Source: Alphaproteobacteria bacterium (GTDB lineage: Bacteria; Pseudomonadota; Alphaproteobacteria; 16-39-46). Taken from it: a stretch of DNA of 64,000 nt. Positions 18,304 to 28,119 of this stretch are shown piece after piece. Within the stretch, counting starts at the first letter, position 1. Each line of letters starts with the position of its first letter. Position numbers and translations under genes: made by a program. The DNA lies in assembly GCA_018401675.1 (NCBI GenBank), contig JAGYKM010000002.1, positions 128,871-192,870 of the forward strand, written 5' to 3'. The notes under the pieces are model-generated. The model saw only the letters and a program-made list of their open reading frames with translations. It searched no databases and was not told where the DNA came from.

Positions 18304-19842
18304 TTATAGGAGTGAATTTCTTATTTCCAGAAGATCGATGTTTTTCGGATCTACATTGTAGGAAAATATGTGTTGGAAGACGTTGTACGCGAATTCATGT
18401 TTTTTTCTATAGAAGTTAGGAGGCAATTTAAGGAAATGGCTAAATATCTGTTCACTAGCGCAGCCTTCTTCCAGCCTGACTTTCTTTCGCCAGATAATTT
18501 CTTTAGGCAAGAGATCTTTTTTTTCTGCGAGTAATTTTAAGATGTATTTGGCTTCCATATTAGAAATTTTTAAATCTGCTTCGAGGGTTGAGATAAAAGA
18601 AACTACTTGGGGGTTAAGGAACGCCCCACCTTCAGTTAATCCGTAAGAGTTTGCTAAAAACGGATTATACTCTCCTGTCCATTTTGTCTTTTCAAGCTTT
18701 CCCAAAAGCGCTTTATTAATTTCATTTTTAGGGGTATTCGGGTCCAATAAGCCTCCTAATAAATTATCCGCATTAAATCCATTGAGAATCATTTTACTTA
18801 GCGGTTTGGCTTGTTCATAAACTAGGAACATGATGGCATGCACCTCGGCAAAAACGCCATCAAACATTTCATTGTGGTATATGGTTTTTAGGTATCCTTC
18901 CAAAAATGTGCTTTCATCAAAAAAAATCTCATGATGATGCGCATCAATTCTAGCAGAACACAACTTTGCGTATTTGAACTCATTGACGGCGTGGGAACCA
19001 AAAGTAAAAGTATGGATTGGAGCAGAGGGCCTTAATTTTCGTGCATAGGCTGCGACTATGCAAGAATCAATGCCTCCCGATAACGCAATTGAGATAGCTT
19101 GAGAGTCACTATATTTTAAATAATTATCTATGGCGGTGCTTAACAATTCATCTAGCTTTTCCATGGAAGCATCCAGCCCCAACGGTGATGAAGTTTGGGT
19201 AAGTGCTTTTTTATTGAAATCAGGTAATTCTTTAACGAGCACCCGATTTTGGGGAGAGCAATGAAGGACTCTTCCTGCCGGTACTTTTTGGATCTGCTGA
19301 AAAATTGTAAAATCAGAAGGAAGATCTCCCGACGGCCTGAATACGTCGAACTCTTTTAAGGATAGATTAAATAAGTGATTATTTCGTAGTAATTTAACCT
19401 CGTTTGTAATCCACAAGCTATCTTCAGACTTGTAATAATATACTGGATGGTTAGCGGTAGCATTGGTGAAGATACATAAAGAGCCGTCAGCTGTCAGGTG
19501 AAGAACCGAGAAGCAGCCGTCCAGATACACAAATGCTTCAGATCCAATAAGATTGTACAATTCTATAAAAAGAGTCGTGTTGTCCTCGAGATCTAAATTG
19601 TTTTTATGGGATGGCAATAAACTCTGACAAAATTTCTTATTATAGAATTCTCCTAAGACACCAAAAATGCCATCTTTTGTTTCTACAAAGATCTTTTCGA
19701 AAGACATTTTCTCTTCTGATTTGATAAAAAGTACAAAATCTTGAAAACTGAAGAAATTTTGATGTCCAGAATAGTTGGTTGAAACATGGTGTTCCAATTG
19801 GGCAAGATTGGATTTATTGGTAATGAGATAGGAGGGTATCAT
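18304..19842 (-). CDS. Asparagine-synthetase/beta-lactam-synthetase-like amide-forming enzyme
   Basis: This 512-residue protein has an N-terminal Ntn-like domain and a C-terminal ATP-pyrophosphatase synthetase domain. The PP-loop is ISIALSGGIDSC near residue 250, followed by LNGFNADNLLGG, which corresponds to GEGSDELFGG of AsnB, and WRKKVRLEEG near the C-terminus. The catalytic Cys that should follow the initiator Met is absent (the protein begins MIPSYL), so it cannot use glutamine in the usual way. That is also true of beta-lactam synthetases and some macrocyclases of this superfamily. It therefore probably adenylates a carboxylate and lets an amine attack it, giving an amide or lactam. It overlaps the megasynthase by 4 bp (ATGA). 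Confidence 0.8.
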   Translation of the reverse strand: MIPSYLITNKSNLAQLEHHVSTNYSGHQNFFSFQDFVLFIKSEEKMSFEKIFVETKDGIFGVLGEFYNKKFCQSLLPSHKNNLDLEDNTTLFIELYNLIGSEAFVYLDGCFSVLHLTADGSLCIFTNATANHPVYYYKSEDSLWITNEVKLLRNNHLFNLSLKEFDVFRPSGDLPSDFTIFQQIQKVPAGRVLHCSPQNRVLVKELPDFNKKALTQTSSPLGLDASMEKLDELLSTAIDNYLKYSDSQAISIALSGGIDSCIVAAYARKLRPSAPIHTFTFGSHAVNEFKYAKLCSARIDAHHHEIFFDESTFLEGYLKTIYHNEMFDGVFAEVHAIMFLVYEQAKPLSKMILNGFNADNLLGGLLDPNTPKNEINKALLGKLEKTKWTGEYNPFLANSYGLTEGGAFLNPQVVSFISTLEADLKISNMEAKYILKLLAEKKDLLPKEIIWRKKVRLEEGCASEQIFSHFLKLPPNFYRKKHEFAYNVFQHIFSYNVDPKNIDLLEIRNSLL

Positions 19843-22800
19843 GCTGACCTCTTCATATTAAGTGAGTTAGAGTATATTGAGAGTGGTTTTAGACTATGGA
19901 TTAATTCCGAAATATGCTCTTCACTAAATAAAGAATAGTGATTTCCAGGAATAGGCACCACAGTGAGATACTGTATAGTTTTCTCCCAACTATCTTTCAT
20001 AGACGAAGGATACGCGCTTGTTGCCAAGAGAGTCGTTTTTCCTGAATAGCTAATTGGATCATAATTTCCCAAAAGGTTCATATGGTGAGCGATCAGAGGA
20101 AGAATTTTGGACTGATCTGATTTGCTTACGTTATGAGAAAAAAGGAAGGTTTTAATTTTTTGTATTTCGGTGGCAATGCAGGAGTGCTCTGCTATTTCTT
20201 TTCTGGGAAAATAGGTATCGATCAAGAAAACGTGTTCTACAGAGCGCCCTTTACTAGTTAATTGGTGTGCCGCTTCCAAGGCAAGAATGCCACCCATGGA
20301 ATGGCCCATTAGAAATAAAGGCCCTTCGATCTTGTCTAAGGAATGATCTGAGATATAGGAGGACACCATAGATTCAATGGAAGAAAAATTAGGTTTTTTA
20401 CCAAAGGGATAACTTATGGGAAGAAGGTCGAAAGTCTCAAGATGAGGTTCTAAACGAGTATAATCTGATACCAAGCCAGTAATGGGATGGAAGGCAAGTA
20501 TTGAACCAGAGCTTCTGGAAGAAGGCCTCTTGATAGATCCACTCTGGGGATCTTGAAGTTCCATTATTTGTTGTTCTAGTGCAAAAATTGAAGGAGTCTT
20601 AATAATATCAGTAAATTTGAGCTTAATGTTAAAAGTATCCTCTAGTTCGATTAAAAGGCGTATAGCGAGTAACGAAGAGCCACCAATTTCGAAAAAACTG
20701 TCGTAAATGCTCAACGACTTGACATTAAGAATTTTACACCAAACAATAGATAGCCGTTTTTGTATATCTGTCTTAGGTTCTGAAACCCATGGTTCTTGAG
20801 GGGGGTCAAAGGCTAAGAGGGCTTGTTTGTTTGTTTTTCCATTTGAGGTAAGAGGAAAGTGATCAAGAATGACGAGTATGCTGGGAATCATATAGCGGGG
20901 TAAGTGGGATCTAAGATGGGTGAACAATTTACTTTTAAGTTCTCGATGGGACAGATCGGTCTGGCTTGAGACCACATAAGCCACTAGTTGTTTTTGGGAA
21001 GTTTGCTCTCGGATTAGGCAAATATTTTTATTCACAAGAGGATGAGTATTCAGGCACTCTTGGATTTCTGCCAAATCGAGGGTGTTCCCATTGAGCTTGG
21101 TCAGAGTATCTGTTCGGCCCCGATAAATGAGGTCACCAGTCCCAATGTAGTATCCACGATCTTTTGTATTATAGGCTCGGAGGGTTTTGCCTTGGGATAC
21201 GAGCGATACAAAAGCCTCCGTGGTTTTTTCATGATTATTCAGATAGCCCTCAGCTAAGCAAATTCCCGACACATGGATATTACCAATAGCGCCATGGGGC
21301 AGACAAGCGCCATAGTTATTAACTATATGAATAGAAGTATGAGTAATTGACTGACCCAAAGGAATCGTTGATAAGTTTTCCAAACTAAGGGAAGAGGTGT
21401 CAAAAGCGGTCACATCAGCCATGACTTCTGTAGATCCGTAGAAGTTGAGTAACTTAACGTGAGGGTAGAGTTCTAGAAAGGACTTAACCAAGGAAGCAGG
21501 AAGGCTTTCGCCACTCGATGTAAGAGTGTGCACAGATCTAAAATACTTAGGATCTGAGGCAGAGTGTATAATCATTTCTAGAAAAGAAGGAACTAAAACA
21601 AGTTTTGTAACGTGATATTTTTCGATTAGAGACAAAAATGTGGGTACATGGGAAATATTTTCGCGACTGATTAAGAGTAATTTTTCACCAAATAGGAGGC
21701 TCCCAAAAATTTCCGCAATGGAATCAACAAAATTAATGGTTGTACTTAAGCATCCAACTTCCGCTTTCTGTTTACCATAAGTATTATGAAACCAAAAGCA
21801 CCGGTTAATAATGCTCTTTTGGTTAATCATAACTCCTTTTGGATCGCCAGTACTGCCAGAGGTATAGATGATAAGAGCAATGTCATTGGGTTGGGATTTT
21901 GGAAATTCTGAGGCTATAGGATTTTGGTAGGCACTGGCCATGTCACTCATAAATATCACCTGATAACCAGTTTCATGAGAGTCGAAGACGTTTTTGGTGA
22001 TTTCCCAAGTTGAGATGACCCATTGCGCATTGGAATGTTTTACATAAAATTCTAGTCTTGCCTTAGGGTACAAAGGATCTAGGGGAAGATAAATTCCTCC
22101 GACTTTAAGAATAGCGAGAATGGTGATAATAAGATCTTGGGAAGGGGATAAGCTTACACCAATAATATCGCCTTTTTTGATCCCTATCTCAACGAGATAC
22201 AAAGCAATTCGATTGGCTTTTTCATATAGATCAGAAAAACTTAGACTATCTCCCGTATCGGTGACGAGGGCAGTTTTATCAGAGTGCTGAGACACTACCT
22301 TTTCGAACAGATCCCAGATTGACCTATGAAAGGGATAGTCTTTGTCCTTCATGGGGGAGGTCATTTCCAAAGAAGCACTGGTGTGGGATGCTTCGACAGA
22401 CGAGAGGGCATATAGGGAAATATCTTTGATGAACCGGGATGGCAATTCTACAAGTTGCGTTATCAAAGACATATAATTCTCTGAAAATTGCTGAATAAGG
22501 GTGCCGTCAAAAAGTGACTTTGAGTAGGACAAGGTGAAGCCAAGAGACGTTGATCGATTGACAACCTCGAGACAAAGATCTTGCTGAATCGAGCTTGGGA
22601 CTATAGGGATTGTCTTTGCTATAGGGTGTCCTAAAAAAGAATCATCTTTCCAATAACTTTCATGAAAAAGAAACAGTGTATTTATAAGGGAATTTAAGGA
22701 CTCACTTGTAAGAACATGTTTTGTGATGAGCTCAAAAGGAGCAGCTTGATGGTCTAATGCCCCAAGAACAGTTTTTTTAGTAGCTTGTAAAAGGTCGTCT

Positions 22801-25800
22801 ATATTTTGAAGGGATGTTAGGTCAACTCTAAGGATATGTGGGTTAGCAAACAGGCCAATTATTTTTTGTTCATCATTCGTATTTCTATTGGAAAACATGG
22901 AAATAGTGCTCATATCTTCACTTCCGCTATAGTAAAATAACAACAGCAAAAAAATGGCTAGAAAAAATACGAAACGGCTACATGTATTTTTGGCACAAAG
23001 GTCGTCAATGAGTTTTAGAAGTTCTGGGTCATCTACCTGCCATCTAACGACATCCACTTGAGAGATAAGAGAAGAATCATAAATAACATTATGGGGGGGA
23101 AGAAGTGTTTGGGGTATGTCTGCTAGTTGTTTTTTCCAATAAGCAATTTCTTTTTCAAAGCCTTTATTTTTTATTTTTACGCTTTGCTCTCTTACATAAT
23201 TTTCGTAAACCGGCATGGGGCTTGAGGAGTTTTCGGAGAGTAAAAGAGGATTCTGGTAAGCAGCGTTCAGCTCTTTCCAAAAAATGCCTAAAGACCATCC
23301 ATCCATTATTATGTGATGGAATATGAACAGTAGAATAGTTTGATCATCAGGGTTCTTTATTTTTATTACTCTAAATAGAAAAGGCTCAGATAGGCTGAAG
23401 GGTTTGTTTAAATAGCTATTAAGTAAGCTATTGTATTGATCCTTGTGTTCTAAATTTTCTTCTATAACTGTGAAAGGTTGTTTCGAGTCACCCAGTTTTT
23501 GTGCAAGTAGCCCTTCCTCATTAACAACATATGACCTTAGCATGGCGTGTTTTTTAATAAGAAAATTAAGAGCTTGATTGAGTTTTTGTGTATCTACTGA
23601 CCCTTTAAGCTTCATTGCTATAGGAACATGGGTCATGGCGGCGTCGGGATACATTTGATCTAGTAGCCAAATCCTTTCTTGAGCCATGGATAAAGGAAAT
23701 TTACCATCCGAAACTTTTAGCAAGGAGGGGGATATGTCCACAGTTTTTGGGCACCCATGGGCATGGACAGTCTGGGATATGGCTTTTATAGTTGAGCTTT
23801 CAAGGATGTCGCTGGTAATAAATGTAACACCAAGCTCTTCGTTTAATTTTGAGGCAAGCTGTAAGGCAAGCAAGGAGTGCCCTCCTAGATCATAAAAATT
23901 ACTATTAAGATCGATAGAGGGGTTTTGAAATAGTTCTTGCCAAATAGCTACAACACGATTCTCTACATACTCTAGCTCATTGTGGGAGAAAGCCTGTTCA
24001 TGATCAAGAGAATGATCTTTTGCCAAAGAGGAAGCTTTCCGAGAGATCCAGTATGTATTTTTATCGAAGGCATAAAGGGGCAAGGAAATTCTACGTCCAG
24101 GGAAAACAAATTTGTCTAAATCAAGCTCGTTCCCTTCGCTCCATAATCGGCATAATATATCATAGAAGGGTTTAAGGTCAGGTGATGAGTTGGGCGGGAC
24201 TTTTACATCGAGAGGGGGGAGGTTAAGGAAACTAAGGTTAGATAGGTCAATGAAAATCATTGAAGGATATCTGCTGGCAAAGGTTTCTAAATCGGAAAGA
24301 TTTATATCCAGTTCTGTGTAGTTAACATCAGGACTCAATGGAATAGAATCAAAATTACCTGTTCTGATGCCTCTAACAATTGTTTTGAATAGTGAAGAAT
24401 CTTGCAAGCTACGAGATACCAAATTTCCTAAAAAATGACCCGCAGAAAATTTAGGTTCTATGCCCAAGTGTAGGAGGAGTTGGGATAAAGAATAGATGAC
24501 TATAAAATGACATAGGGTATTTTCATACCTATTGGGTTCAGCGTCATTCTGGATACAGCGCTCAATAATTTCTTTGCTCGTACAACGGAAACTAGAGTCT
24601 TGGGCAGTAATATTTTGAGCGGACTGATCTAAAAGATCTTTAAAGAGCGAAGAGTCTTTATAGAGCTCTACTATAGGAGAAGCATGGGTAATATCTCTAT
24701 AAAGAAAACCGATATCAAGCAGTTGAGGATTGGTAGGTTGATCGTTTTGGAGGAAAGAAGTGATCCTTGAAATGGCCATTTCTATAGTTGAGCAGACGAC
24801 GCTGTAACGGTAGGGGAATTTTTGGCGCCCGTGCCATAAACTAAACTCAATGTCCCTTAAATCCGGAGCACTTGAGGGGTTGGCCTGAATTTTTTCCAAG
24901 AAATGAAGCATTTCCGTTAGATGATTTTTTAAGCTGGAGGGTGTTTTTGCTGAGAATGTCAGGAGGTAAAAACTCTTAGGGCAATGTAATTTATGCTCCA
25001 GAGGGGCTTCTTCCAACACTACATGGGCATTAGTTCCTCCTATGCCTAAGGAATTGACTGAAGCGCGGCGGAGAATTTGGCTAGGATGTAGCGTCCAATG
25101 CTCAACAGATTTGGTCAGATAAAAGGGGCTTGAAGATAAGTCTATGGCCGGATTTACTAGGGTGCAGTTAAGAGAAGGAACGAGCTTTTGATGATATAAA
25201 CATAAAGAAGCTTTAATAAGACCAGCGACTCCGGAAGCAACATTGGTATGACCCAAATTGCCTTTCACCGACCCCAATCCACAAGTTCCTTTTCTATATC
25301 CACCAAGGCCCATGGCTTCAGTCAGAGCTGAAAACTCGATGGGGTCCCCAAGACGTGTGCCAGTTCCATGGGCTTCTACGTATCCAATAGTATTGGGCGT
25401 GACTTGTGCATCCGAAAGGGCTTCTTTAATACAAGTTACCTGGCCAGCATGACTAGGGGCGGTGAAGCCGACCTTTTCGTTGCCATCATTATTAATGGCG
25501 ACACCTTTGATAACGGCAATTACTGTATCATTATCTTTGAGGGCCTGATCTAATTTTTTTAAAACAACCACACCTACACCTGAGCCGAATAAAGTTCCCC
25601 CACCACTCGCGTCAAAGGGTCTGCATACCCCATCTTCTGATAAGATGCCGCCTGGTTGGAAAATACTTAAACTCTCATCAGGAAGATTGAGACTCACACC
25701 TCCTGCGATGGCTAAATCACAGTGGCCATCTCGAAGGCTTTGGCAAGCGGTTCCCACGGCGACTAGGGAAGTGGAACAGGCTGTGTTGATGGTGAGAGCT

Positions 25801-27992
25801 GGACCCTTAGCATTAAAAATATAGGCTAATCGGGTGGCCAAAAATTGTGCGCTATTGAGCATATGGGAGAAGCTGAATTCCGATCTCGATTTGAGAACTT
25901 GGTTCAGAAGAATATTATTAAAAAAATATTTACTATCACTCGCCCCAACAAAAATGCCCTTCTTGATGTTCGGATCTTCTTGAATATATCCAGCATCTTC
26001 TAAGGCATGCCAGGCAACTTCCATCATGATCCTATGTTGGGGGTCTAAAAGTTGAGCTTCTCTATCGCTAAACCCAAAAAAATCTGCATCAAATTTATCA
26101 GTATCTTTAAGTTCAAGTACTGCAGGAATAATAGACTCTTGTGACGAGGGGAAAGGAGAAGATGACTGGCGAATCTGTGCCTCATGTTTATCTAAGTTTC
26201 TTAGGGATTCCATTCCAGAGGTTAGAGCATCCCAGTATTCTTCAACGGAATCAGATCCAGGGAATTTGCAAGATATGCCGATGATCGCAATATCGCTGGA
26301 AGACCCCGTGGATGCATCTTCTGACTGAAGAGAAGTCGACTCATTCTGAAAGGTCGCTTTTGAAGGAGTGTCCTCTTTAGAAAGTAAGTAATTTGAGAAC
26401 TCTTTAATGGATGGAAAAGCAAAAAAATCAGTAGAAGAGATCTTATGATTTGTAAATATTTTTTCTACTTTAAGTTGGAGACGAACAATGGAGAGAGAGT
26501 CTCCCCCTAAATCAAAAAATCCTGAAGTGAGGGGGATCGTTTCTGAGGGCATTACTAAAATTTCTCCCCAAATCTGCCTCAGGGTCATTTCATATTCATT
26601 GTTGGGTATCTCAAAAAATTTTGTGGAAATCGGGCATGGGGTCCCTTCCACAGGAAGAGAAACTCTGTCTATTTTTCCATTAATTAGGAGGGGAAATTCC
26701 TGGAGATGAATAAAATTATGGGGAACAAATTCTCTGGGAAGATACTCTGCAGCATAGTCCTTTAATTCTTGGGGAGATATATTTTTTTTGGTTGTGAAGT
26801 AAAATATTATTTTCTTCTCTTTCATGAGAACCAAACTCTTATCAATCCCGGGGAATGTTTTTATTTTTAGATTAATTTCTTCTAGATGAATGCGCTGATC
26901 GTGGATTTTGACTTGATCATCATTTCGGCCAAGCACGGTTAGTTTGTTCTCAGCATCAAGGTATCCGAAATCTCCCGTCCGAAAGAAGAGCTCCTCGGAT
27001 GCCTTATCATTCTTTTCTAGACCAAGATCAAAATAATGGGCAACAGAAGGCGATTTTATACATATCTCGCCTGTTTCCCCCTCAGTCAACGTCAGGGCGT
27101 TTTCGTCCATGATTTTTACTTCTACGTTTGGATATAAGTTGAATATGGTTTCAACCGGTCTTTCTTTCGTATAGACGCATGATCCAACCCCGCCCATTTC
27201 AGTTGACCCATAAACAGTAACTAATTCGACGTTTGGGAGAAGGTTAAAATGATTTTGGATGGTGGTAGCACTCAAACGCTCTCCCGTAGAGGTGATCTTC
27301 TTCAAGGAGCTAAAAGATAGGTGTTTGTCGGTAAGGACTTGCTGTACCATTTCTACGAGAGAAGGAACCAGACTAATTTTGGTGATTTTGTCATTATTGC
27401 ATTTGGAGATGAGTGCTTCAGGATTATGTTTATAGAAGTCATCTACGATGGATATAGTAGATCCTATGGCTAACGATCCAAAAAGTTGTACGAGAGATGG
27501 GACAAATGTCAGAGGAGCAATTTGAGCGACAATATCATTTTGATGCTTGTTTTTACGAGAAAATAAGAATTGGCTCTGAGAGAAAACAGCGTTGTGAGAT
27601 CGGACCACACCTTTGGGATTACCAGTAGAGCCAGATGTATACAGTATGCACGCCGCCATATCAGCATTAACCTGGTGATTTTTTGATGATGAAGCGTCTT
27701 TTACAACATCAGAAAAAGTTATCAAATTATCAATAGAAATAAAGGGAACTGCATGCTCAGTAACGTCGAGGGGAACCTCATCAACCAAAATAAATTTGAG
27801 ATTACTATTCTTTTCGATGTAGCTAAGCCGATGGGAATTGTAGGATGCGTCCATGGGCGTAAAAATAACGCCTTTTTGCAAAGAAGCGACCAGAAAGGCA
27901 AAAGTATTAATAGAGCGGGTTGATTGAATACCGATTATATGTCCAGGCCTCATGTCCATTTGAGACAAGGAGGTCTGATATTTTTTCGACAA
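19839..27992 (-). CDS. Hybrid NRPS/PKS megasynthase, A-T-KS-(AT degenerate)-T-C-A-T-TE
   Basis: A 2717-residue synthase. Domain order by residue: A1 1-445 (YTSGSTGNPKG, YGSTEMGG, NGKIDR); carrier 460-535 (Ser499); ketosynthase 567-995 with the full triad Cys739, His875, His915; a shortened AT-like region about 1090-1300 whose active-site GHSxG reads GHFLG at 1185-1189; carrier 1343-1410 (Ser1373); condensation 1430-1860 with HHIIMDG at 1559-1565; A2 1890-2395; carrier 2405-2480 (Ser2440); thioesterase 2495-2710 (GHSMG, Ser2565). There is no ketoreductase, dehydratase or epimerase. This predicts a starter acid, one malonyl extension leaving a beta-keto group, one amino-acid addition and TE release. 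A2 pocket residues by eye are VDALTSFADK, resembling published beta-alanine codes; A1 gives VPVLTTVGVK. The TTG start here is not native: the missing first strands of A1 lie upstream in other frames. Confidence 0.93.
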   Translation of the reverse strand: MSKKYQTSLSQMDMRPGHIIGIQSTRSINTFAFLVASLQKGVIFTPMDASYNSHRLSYIEKNSNLKFILVDEVPLDVTEHAVPFISIDNLITFSDVVKDASSSKNHQVNADMAACILYTSGSTGNPKGVVRSHNAVFSQSQFLFSRKNKHQNDIVAQIAPLTFVPSLVQLFGSLAIGSTISIVDDFYKHNPEALISKCNNDKITKISLVPSLVEMVQQVLTDKHLSFSSLKKITSTGERLSATTIQNHFNLLPNVELVTVYGSTEMGGVGSCVYTKERPVETIFNLYPNVEVKIMDENALTLTEGETGEICIKSPSVAHYFDLGLEKNDKASEELFFRTGDFGYLDAENKLTVLGRNDDQVKIHDQRIHLEEINLKIKTFPGIDKSLVLMKEKKIIFYFTTKKNISPQELKDYAAEYLPREFVPHNFIHLQEFPLLINGKIDRVSLPVEGTPCPISTKFFEIPNNEYEMTLRQIWGEILVMPSETIPLTSGFFDLGGDSLSIVRLQLKVEKIFTNHKISSTDFFAFPSIKEFSNYLLSKEDTPSKATFQNESTSLQSEDASTGSSSDIAIIGISCKFPGSDSVEEYWDALTSGMESLRNLDKHEAQIRQSSSPFPSSQESIIPAVLELKDTDKFDADFFGFSDREAQLLDPQHRIMMEVAWHALEDAGYIQEDPNIKKGIFVGASDSKYFFNNILLNQVLKSRSEFSFSHMLNSAQFLATRLAYIFNAKGPALTINTACSTSLVAVGTACQSLRDGHCDLAIAGGVSLNLPDESLSIFQPGGILSEDGVCRPFDASGGGTLFGSGVGVVVLKKLDQALKDNDTVIAVIKGVAINNDGNEKVGFTAPSHAGQVTCIKEALSDAQVTPNTIGYVEAHGTGTRLGDPIEFSALTEAMGLGGYRKGTCGLGSVKGNLGHTNVASGVAGLIKASLCLYHQKLVPSLNCTLVNPAIDLSSSPFYLTKSVEHWTLHPSQILRRASVNSLGIGGTNAHVVLEEAPLEHKLHCPKSFYLLTFSAKTPSSLKNHLTEMLHFLEKIQANPSSAPDLRDIEFSLWHGRQKFPYRYSVVCSTIEMAISRITSFLQNDQPTNPQLLDIGFLYRDITHASPIVELYKDSSLFKDLLDQSAQNITAQDSSFRCTSKEIIERCIQNDAEPNRYENTLCHFIVIYSLSQLLLHLGIEPKFSAGHFLGNLVSRSLQDSSLFKTIVRGIRTGNFDSIPLSPDVNYTELDINLSDLETFASRYPSMIFIDLSNLSFLNLPPLDVKVPPNSSPDLKPFYDILCRLWSEGNELDLDKFVFPGRRISLPLYAFDKNTYWISRKASSLAKDHSLDHEQAFSHNELEYVENRVVAIWQELFQNPSIDLNSNFYDLGGHSLLALQLASKLNEELGVTFITSDILESSTIKAISQTVHAHGCPKTVDISPSLLKVSDGKFPLSMAQERIWLLDQMYPDAAMTHVPIAMKLKGSVDTQKLNQALNFLIKKHAMLRSYVVNEEGLLAQKLGDSKQPFTVIEENLEHKDQYNSLLNSYLNKPFSLSEPFLFRVIKIKNPDDQTILLFIFHHIIMDGWSLGIFWKELNAAYQNPLLLSENSSSPMPVYENYVREQSVKIKNKGFEKEIAYWKKQLADIPQTLLPPHNVIYDSSLISQVDVVRWQVDDPELLKLIDDLCAKNTCSRFVFFLAIFLLLLFYYSGSEDMSTISMFSNRNTNDEQKIIGLFANPHILRVDLTSLQNIDDLLQATKKTVLGALDHQAAPFELITKHVLTSESLNSLINTLFLFHESYWKDDSFLGHPIAKTIPIVPSSIQQDLCLEVVNRSTSLGFTLSYSKSLFDGTLIQQFSENYMSLITQLVELPSRFIKDISLYALSSVEASHTSASLEMTSPMKDKDYPFHRSIWDLFEKVVSQHSDKTALVTDTGDSLSFSDLYEKANRIALYLVEIGIKKGDIIGVSLSPSQDLIITILAILKVGGIYLPLDPLYPKARLEFYVKHSNAQWVISTWEITKNVFDSHETGYQVIFMSDMASAYQNPIASEFPKSQPNDIALIIYTSGSTGDPKGVMINQKSIINRCFWFHNTYGKQKAEVGCLSTTINFVDSIAEIFGSLLFGEKLLLISRENISHVPTFLSLIEKYHVTKLVLVPSFLEMIIHSASDPKYFRSVHTLTSSGESLPASLVKSFLELYPHVKLLNFYGSTEVMADVTAFDTSSLSLENLSTIPLGQSITHTSIHIVNNYGACLPHGAIGNIHVSGICLAEGYLNNHEKTTEAFVSLVSQGKTLRAYNTKDRGYYIGTGDLIYRGRTDTLTKLNGNTLDLAEIQECLNTHPLVNKNICLIREQTSQKQLVAYVVSSQTDLSHRELKSKLFTHLRSHLPRYMIPSILVILDHFPLTSNGKTNKQALLAFDPPQEPWVSEPKTDIQKRLSIVWCKILNVKSLSIYDSFFEIGGSSLLAIRLLIELEDTFNIKLKFTDIIKTPSIFALEQQIMELQDPQSGSIKRPSSRSSGSILAFHPITGLVSDYTRLEPHLETFDLLPISYPFGKKPNFSSIESMVSSYISDHSLDKIEGPLFLMGHSMGGILALEAAHQLTSKGRSVEHVFLIDTYFPRKEIAEHSCIATEIQKIKTFLFSHNVSKSDQSKILPLIAHHMNLLGNYDPISYSGKTTLLATSAYPSSMKDSWEKTIQYLTVVPIPGNHYSLFSEEHISELIHSLKPLSIYSNSLNMKRSA

Positions 27993-28104
27993 ACTATGAA
28001 AATCCTTAAAGCTTAATACGGCGTGTCATTATGGATGATAGCTGTTTTGTTGGGACATCCAGGCACCGTTTGATTTAATTTCTTTTAGTAACCACTTCGT
28101 TCAT
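27993..28104 (-). other. Frameshifted true 5' end of the megasynthase gene
   Basis: Upstream of the annotated TTG the minus strand continues in frame as SFKDFHSLS, then in another frame as TVPGCPNKTAIIHNDTPY, then in a third as MNEVVTKRN. The last begins at an ATG at 28104 with GAGGA at 28110-28114, five bases away. These pieces match the first strands of an A domain; the free-standing A enzyme has HQIAIIHNGFQITYAALDVLS at the same place. Two single-base shifts, near 28035 and 28075, separate the ribosome site from the body of the gene. Confidence 0.72.
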
Positions 28105-28119
28105 ACTAATCCTCAAAGT

